A stretch of DNA of 64,000 bases from Berberis thunbergii (Eukaryota; Streptophyta; Magnoliopsida; Ranunculales; Berberidaceae), in the NCBI GenBank assembly GCA_003290165.1, contig QNQO01009198.1, positions 1-64,000 on the forward strand, given 5' to 3'. Below are positions 58,401 through 64,000 of this stretch, piece by piece. Made by a program: the position numbers and the translations under genes. A model generated the notes under the pieces. The model ran no database searches. It was not told where the DNA came from and saw only the letters and a list, made by a program, of their open reading frames with translations. Position 1 is the first letter of the stretch; each line of letters opens with the position of its first letter.

Positions 58401-61400
58401 ACCACAGCCTGTGTCATCAACTTCAAACCACAAAGTAGTTTTGTTGCCCGACTTGATGTTTCCCTTTGCATGGTCTGGTTGTTTCTTTGTATTTGCTCTG
58501 AACACAGATTGAGATTTCTGATCAAGAGGTAACTTCTCAGAGTAAGTAGCAGAATTGGAGCTTTCACACCACCCACGCAAAATAACATGGCCAGCTGAAA
58601 TAAATTGAAAAGGGCAACTCGTGTAAGCTTACACTCAAAACTTCTAAGAACTAGTATCATATTATTCACTACTACTTTTGGAATATGTTACTTACAATTG
58701 CTATCATTGTTTTAATTTTAAAAGGCAACTAGGGTCTTTCATGGATGCCACCATAATATGTTCTTGGCTCGGTTTGAACCCTTGGCATTTAATATTTTAC
58801 ACCACAATTCTTAGAAACTAAACTACCTGGCATTGGTTACGATAACATAATTGTCGATTTTTAATACCATAACTGTTGATTTTTATACTTAGTTTTAGTA
58901 CTTACACTTCAGTCTCGAAGGAAGGGGAACAAAAGATTGGAAATTATTTTAGGTCTAAATTGAAGGACTTAGGTAAAAAAAAAAAAAAAAACCAAAATAT
59001 TACGTGGAAACTAGAAATGACAACCCATTTTATGTATTCACAAAATGGATACACTTTTATTAACTTTGTTTATCAAGTAAATTTGCAGTAATTAGCACAG
59101 AGTTGCACTTACATGAAGTAAACTTGATAGAATTGCTAATGAGGTTCGCAAATATCTGGATAACTCTAGCTGAGTCTCCCAGTACTAGTTTTGGCATATC
59201 ATCTGCAAAATGAGGCACAGTCAGAGAAATAGATTTTCACCATTTTTCTGTTTTTGGGTCTTTTTGAGATGAATATTGGTCCCATAGTGAAGAAATATAC
59301 CAGAGAGATCCAAAACAATCTCCACATTGTGCTTCATGCACTGCACAGAAAACATATCAACCAGTCCTTCAAGTTCCCTCCCCAAATCAAATTCAGCTTG
59401 TTCCAGAACCAGTTTTCCGGATTCAACCTACAAAATATTAGAACAGAAATAATGAACATATCCAGTTTCCAACAACCAAAAATGAGTTTCCAGAATTAAT
59501 GAACCTATAATCATCATAAAGAGAAAAAACGCTAAGTAGGAATGATTGTCAATCATAAACCCACATGGAGTCTTCTGATGGGCCTCAAAGTCTATCGTTT
59601 GGGACGGAATTAGGCTAATAATGCAAACATGATGAGCCAGCTCCAGTGGCAGTGCACTGACTGGGTTATCAGAAGAGGGCAGAGTCACCCTGAGAGACTG
59701 GATTGTTAACCTTCTGATCTATTTTGGAAGTAGGTAGTTTCTTGTAGAACCTGAGTAATGCCTCAACTAAGAAGATGGCCACTTAGTGCTGAGATCACAA
59801 CCAGTGTAATGGGTCTATGATAGAGTTTGGCTGTTTCTAATAAACATAATCCACGTAGAAGCAAAACCGTGCCTTTAAAAATGCTGTCATGTCAAATAGA
59901 TGTTAATATTAGTCATGTGTTCCAAAATAGTCATTTTCTTTCATAACTGGAGTTCTTAAGCCTGCATTGTTGTTTTTCATTTTCTAAAAGGAGTCGTTGC
60001 AAGACCATATCACTCGCAATGACAACCCAAGAGCAAAACAAAATAACAAGAAAAGCAAATGCGCCTCAAACAGGATTTTGCATCGCCCGCCCCCCAGGCA
60101 TATTACACATACTGCTCCAATAACCGTCCCTAAACCAATGGCATGTATACCTATTTCTTCCTCGAAAATTTCCAGTCTCTCCTTTGGGCCCTTAATGATG
60201 TCTCACCACATCATCCATTCAACTTTGATTCCTAAATTGTACATGATTCATTTCCTCCTTTATTTCGGAGTCCTCTATAATCATTAATCTGTTCAATCGT
60301 ATCGTTAAATAGGGAATATGCATTCAGACAAGTTGCAGTAACCTGATAGATTTTGAAACAAAGAATATCGCATGTCAGAAATCAAGCATAAGCAAGTTCC
60401 TATCTTGTAAAAGATTCAGTTCACCTATTTGATTTGACTGCAAATATTCACCTTGCTGAGGTCCAAAATATTATTTAGAAGCCCAAGAAGTGCAGCTGAG
60501 CATTTACGAATCTGGGTAACTGTTGCATATTGTTCGTTTGTTAGACAATCATCACATACGAGAATGTCCAACAACCCAATCACTGCAGCCATAGGCGTTC
60601 GCAACTCGTGGCTGCAACATAAAGAATTTTGACTACTAAACACCTTGGAATATGATGAGTAAATCAGTAAAAAATAACAAAATTACATTAAGGTAAGAGG
60701 AGATAACAAATTATCAAGCCAATGTACATGTGCATCTCACTTATTTGATTCTTCGTGGAGGCTTTTATCTCTTCATGGACTGAGTCGGAGTTTGCAAACA
60801 AGAGGTAAATCACGTAAATCCTAATATGTGTGCATCATTACGTTCTTGCATTTATCATTATTGCTTGTTCAGGTTACTTGATTAGTAAAATACCAAATCC
60901 ATATACTATTAAATCAATTCGATTGCAAAGTAGAAATTTCAAAAGGTCAGTGATGGTGGCATTCCTATAGGTTATATATACTCCTTGGATGGTAGAAGTT
61001 GACAAAACTCTTACACCATAGGTAAAAGCAACCTTCCTACCTGCTTGATCCGCAGTCTGAAAGCTTCAACTAATGGTGGTTGTGCATTGAGAACACTCCA
61101 ATTCGACATGAAGTGAGATCCCAATTATTATGATTCCAATGGAGAAACAAGATTAATTTGGCCATCCCCAAATATCTAGTTTAAGGCTTCGAACGCAAGT
61201 TTTTAGTGCATATTATACCACTTGGTTAAGTTGCTGGATTTGCGAATTCAAGGTAAACAAAACTAAATTCATCTTATCAATATTATGTTCACAGCTAGTA
61301 ATAAATAGGCCTAGAAAAAATAATTTACCTCATATTTGCTAAGAACTGGCTTTTGTAGTTGCTTGATGCCTCTGCCTGTCTTCTTGCATCCAGTTGGGTT

Positions 61401-63175
61401 ATAAGCTCTGCTCTTAGGTTCATTTCCTTTGAAACTCCACTTGTCAATATCAAAATGCAGACACAGCCAATAACCAGAATACAAAGAGAGGCAGATATCA
61501 ATATAACTAATGTTGTCAAGGCTCTTTGATCCACCTTCCCCATTACATATTTTCTTGGAATGATAATGACTCCCACCTGCAAGAAGTCTAATTCATCACA
61601 CATTTATCACAGATTGTAGTAGACAAAAGGATTCTTATTTATGTGTATGTTTGGGTTTTGGCCGAAACACAAAAAGGAAATGCTGAAATTCAAAAATAAC
61701 AGCAAGTTCAAATTACACAAAAGTTAAAGTATTGGTTTTACCCGGAAGCAAAATTGTATCCTGGCATTGAAAACTCATTTACTTTGCAAATAAAAAACAA
61801 CAAACAGTATCAAGATAACAGCATGCCGGTATGGCGAGTTGGGCCTTTTGAATGTAATCAACCACACCCAATTAGCCTACCAAAACAGAACAAAAAAAAA
61901 AGAAAGAGACAAAAGCGAGAAAGCTAAGCATTTTGATACTTCCTTTTCCTTGTATGTCAAATTCTCCTTTGTTGGGACAAAAAATCATCAGAATGCCTAA
62001 AAGCAGAATAGTTTAAGAAGTCTCACCAGAGGAAGTCTCTTTAGCTTTAGAAAGAAGGAATCAATGTAATATTGATGGTGCCCCAGCATAACATTTTCAG
62101 CGTGAACTTCATCATTTCGCTGAAACTTATTGCCAGATCCTCCTTCAAGCCATTTGGCTCCTAGCCTTATCATGCGATCTTCCGAATCAACAGCCATCAT
62201 AAGATTTGGTCCACCAGACGCATTTCTCAAAAGAGGGGTATTTGAAGAAGTGGCAAGTAGATAACCCTCCCGAGAAGTCAAGTACATGTATCCACTGTGG
62301 AACTCCATCAGTTCCTTCATTAGCTGACCCACACTATATAATTCTGTAGTAACACCTACCACTGCCACTATACTTCCATTTGGAGAGTCACGTACTGGTA
62401 ATGCCGCTGATAACATTGGTGAGTTCGTGAGTTTGCCAACTGTGACATGCCAAGAAGCTACCCCATCTGGTATTTCTGATATACGCGCAATATTGATCAG
62501 ATCATCTGGTGGAATTGGTTTTTGTTCCCCAGTTGTCTCACCAGTCACAGGATCAAGTGGTTCACGGTACCAAATTTCAGAGGAGTTGCCATGTATTCTC
62601 CAACCTTCATCTAACGATTCTGGATCAGTTGCTCTATGGCTTTTCTCACTTGTAGAGTTCACAATGTCAGAGTAGATGTAGAATGTGTTATTATTCCTGT
62701 GATCTCTATGGAAAGCCTGAACAAAACCATTCTTGTAACTTATAGTTATAGCACTGAGAGCCTTTCGACTTGCAAACAGAGCCCATGTAATGTTCCTCAT
62801 TGTTTCATAAAGCTGCCATGAAGTCAAGCCACATAATGGTATTAATAATATTTGAATAGGCTTGAAGGGTGTTTATAAGATGAGAAGTATTATTACAGAT
62901 ATAAATAAAACAAAAAGTAGAATTAGCTCGACCTCAGCTTCTTTTGCTTGGGAAATTGGATTTTCATGTTGTCTAATGACGTACTCGGAAAGCTTGACTT
63001 GAGCCGTAGTTATTACTGCAGTGGAATTCAAGATGTTCCACATCCGCAATATGGGACGCTGTAGAAGTTCATATCGAAGGCTATATGCTAAGTTGTTTAT
63101 CGATTTTGTTGTGTATACTCTCGTGAAATGCCATGTCAATATGGTTAGCATCCCAATTAAAATAGCTAGCATGAC
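55469..63175 (-). CDS. AHK1: Hybrid histidine kinase, AHK1-type osmosensor (12 exons, 5' end outside)
   Basis: Membrane receptor that autophosphorylates on His and passes phosphate to its own Asp for an HPt phosphorelay; in Arabidopsis AHK1 acts in osmotic and drought signalling. Exons in gene order: 63175-62933, 62812-62027, 61576-61329, 60611-60452, 59427-59301, 59202-59113, 58594-58403, 58311-58242, 57997-57955, 57541-57401, 57213-56029, 55690-55469. Together they give 3507 nt in one frame, 1168 residues plus stop, so only about 40 N-terminal residues (AHK1 is ~1207) are missing. Seen: TM1 at the start, a ~310-residue extracytoplasmic sensor region, TM2 (exon 61576-61329), H box [10 protein letters not shown] (60611), N box ISNSIKF, G1 box DDTGCGID, G2 box GGTGLGL, a degenerate receiver-like region in 57213-56029, then a receiver domain with VEDTP, phospho-acceptor DLILMDCQ (56040) and LTKPID. 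The exon ending at 62933 uses donor GTCGAG. Introns of 1.0 and 0.7 kb at 59428-60451 and 60612-61328 hold no gene. Confidence 0.94.
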
Positions 63176-63830
63176 CTGCATTAATTGAAAAAGAAGGTAA
63201 AATCTATTTTTACATGATCAAGTTCAAGGAATATCTATTGTGTGATATGAAGAAAATTTTAAAACAGTTGGCCATTTACATTTGTTTGGATAACTAGAGC
63301 ACAACATCTCATCTATAGCTTCAAGATGGTATGTAGCAGGAGATCCGCCTCTGACTTCAGAGATAAAACTAATTTATCATTCTTACAACTATATCATTCA
63401 TGGTTTAGCTTTCTTTTTGTAAACAGTTCCATTTTTCCTCTTACTGGATCTATAAGTAAGGATAAGCTAGGTGAAGTGCCAAAAGCCATGACTAGTAAAG
63501 ATATTTAAAGCACGTGTACAGAGATGGCAAAGGAACATAAATGGAAGTTTACATGAAAGGCACTTGGAATAGGATGGATTCATCCTTCATGGTTCTGACC
63601 CATGCGGAAGACAAATACACACGAGTAAAGTTCTATGGGGGGTCTGAATCATGGGTCGATGGCTTAGACCCTACAAGATCGTATCAAAGAAGTAATCTTA
63701 AGCACAAGACTAGTTTGCAATTTCAGTAAAGTTCAATTTTCCATAGGTATTTTCTTTTCAATTAGGATTTGTTTCTTTCTTTCTATGTTAAAATGTCACA
63801 CTATTGCCTCTCACTTTTCATAGAACCCCA
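63176..63830. other. AHK1 intron or 5' region
   Basis: Upstream of the first visible AHK1 exon. The acceptor at 63176 shows it is intronic. I find no first exon with a start codon here, so it probably lies beyond the window. Confidence 0.45.
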
Positions 63831-64000
63831 TTTTTTTTTTCAAAATTGGGATGTTGGCCCATTTTATTCATATAAAAATCCACGCCCGAAGGCTACATGA
63901 CGGACCCAAAAGGGTAAACGAAAAAGCCGAAACAAAGCCTCTCAAAAGATAGGATGCACCAATACAAGCCTAGACAAAATCAGTCTTTGTACCTTTTGGT
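63831..64000 (-). mobile_element. Possible LINE 3' end
   Basis: A T-run (63831-63840) followed by sequence that on the minus strand reads TTTATATGAATAAAATGGGCC and then an A-tract; plant L1 elements often end this way. It resembles the organisation of the LINE end at 6141 but not its sequence. The element continues past the window, within the AHK1 intron. Confidence 0.4.

Overview
This window is nuclear DNA of a flowering plant, most likely a eudicot. Genes are split by GT-AG introns, the DNA is AT-rich, and the genes are plant ones: a peroxisomal-type ascorbate peroxidase, a subgroup-4 R2R3-MYB repressor, 20S proteasome subunit alpha-4 (PAD1) and an AHK1-type osmosensing hybrid histidine kinase. 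Most of the remaining sequence is transposable elements, many still recognisable by terminal repeats and target-site duplications (TSDs). The species cannot be named from the sequence.

Layout. 0.15-2.4 kb: the 3' seven exons of an APX3-type gene (+). 2.8-4.6 kb: two small hAT elements. 5.1 kb: a tRNA-derived SINE. 6.1-11.0 kb: a decayed L1-type LINE (-). 11.4-13.3 kb: two MITEs. 15.2-18.8 kb: a Mutator-family repeat apparently split by a 2.46 kb LTR-like block. 19.1-20.3 kb: a 1.2 kb hAT element. 20.4-22.4 kb: an unidentified decayed region with a promoter-like start. 27.0-29.2 kb: a solo gypsy LTR and a 1.3 kb Mutator-like element with a CACTA MITE nested inside it. 30.5-31.7 kb: the MYB gene (+). 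33.9-36.1 kb: a long hairpin, a hAT element and two foldback elements. 39.1-47.0 kb: PAD1 (-), with a gypsy element in intron 1. 47.0-50.6 kb: a tandem duplication of the PAD1 5' flank, with a hAT element in only one copy. 51.3-55.0 kb: a gypsy element (-) carrying an open WD40-coding fragment of a ZFWD-type host gene. 55.5-63.2 kb: the AHK1 gene (-), lacking its 5' exon(s). The last 170 bases look like a LINE 3' end.

The four host genes are not an operon-like unit. They act in separate processes: peroxide scavenging at the peroxisome, repression of phenylpropanoid genes, protein turnover and osmotic/cytokinin-type phosphorelay. In Arabidopsis, APX3 (At4g35000) and MYB32 (At4g34990) are immediate neighbours, so the APX-MYB linkage here is probably ancestral microsynteny stretched by about 28 kb of transposons.

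The most unusual item is the 3.7 kb gypsy element at 51287-54996. It has perfect 5-bp TSDs and two LTRs, but part of its protease region is replaced by a spliced-looking, stop-free WD40 segment of about 300 codons from a cellular gene. This looks like gene capture by a retrotransposon. A sister copy in PAD1 intron 1 shows where the foreign DNA begins and ends.
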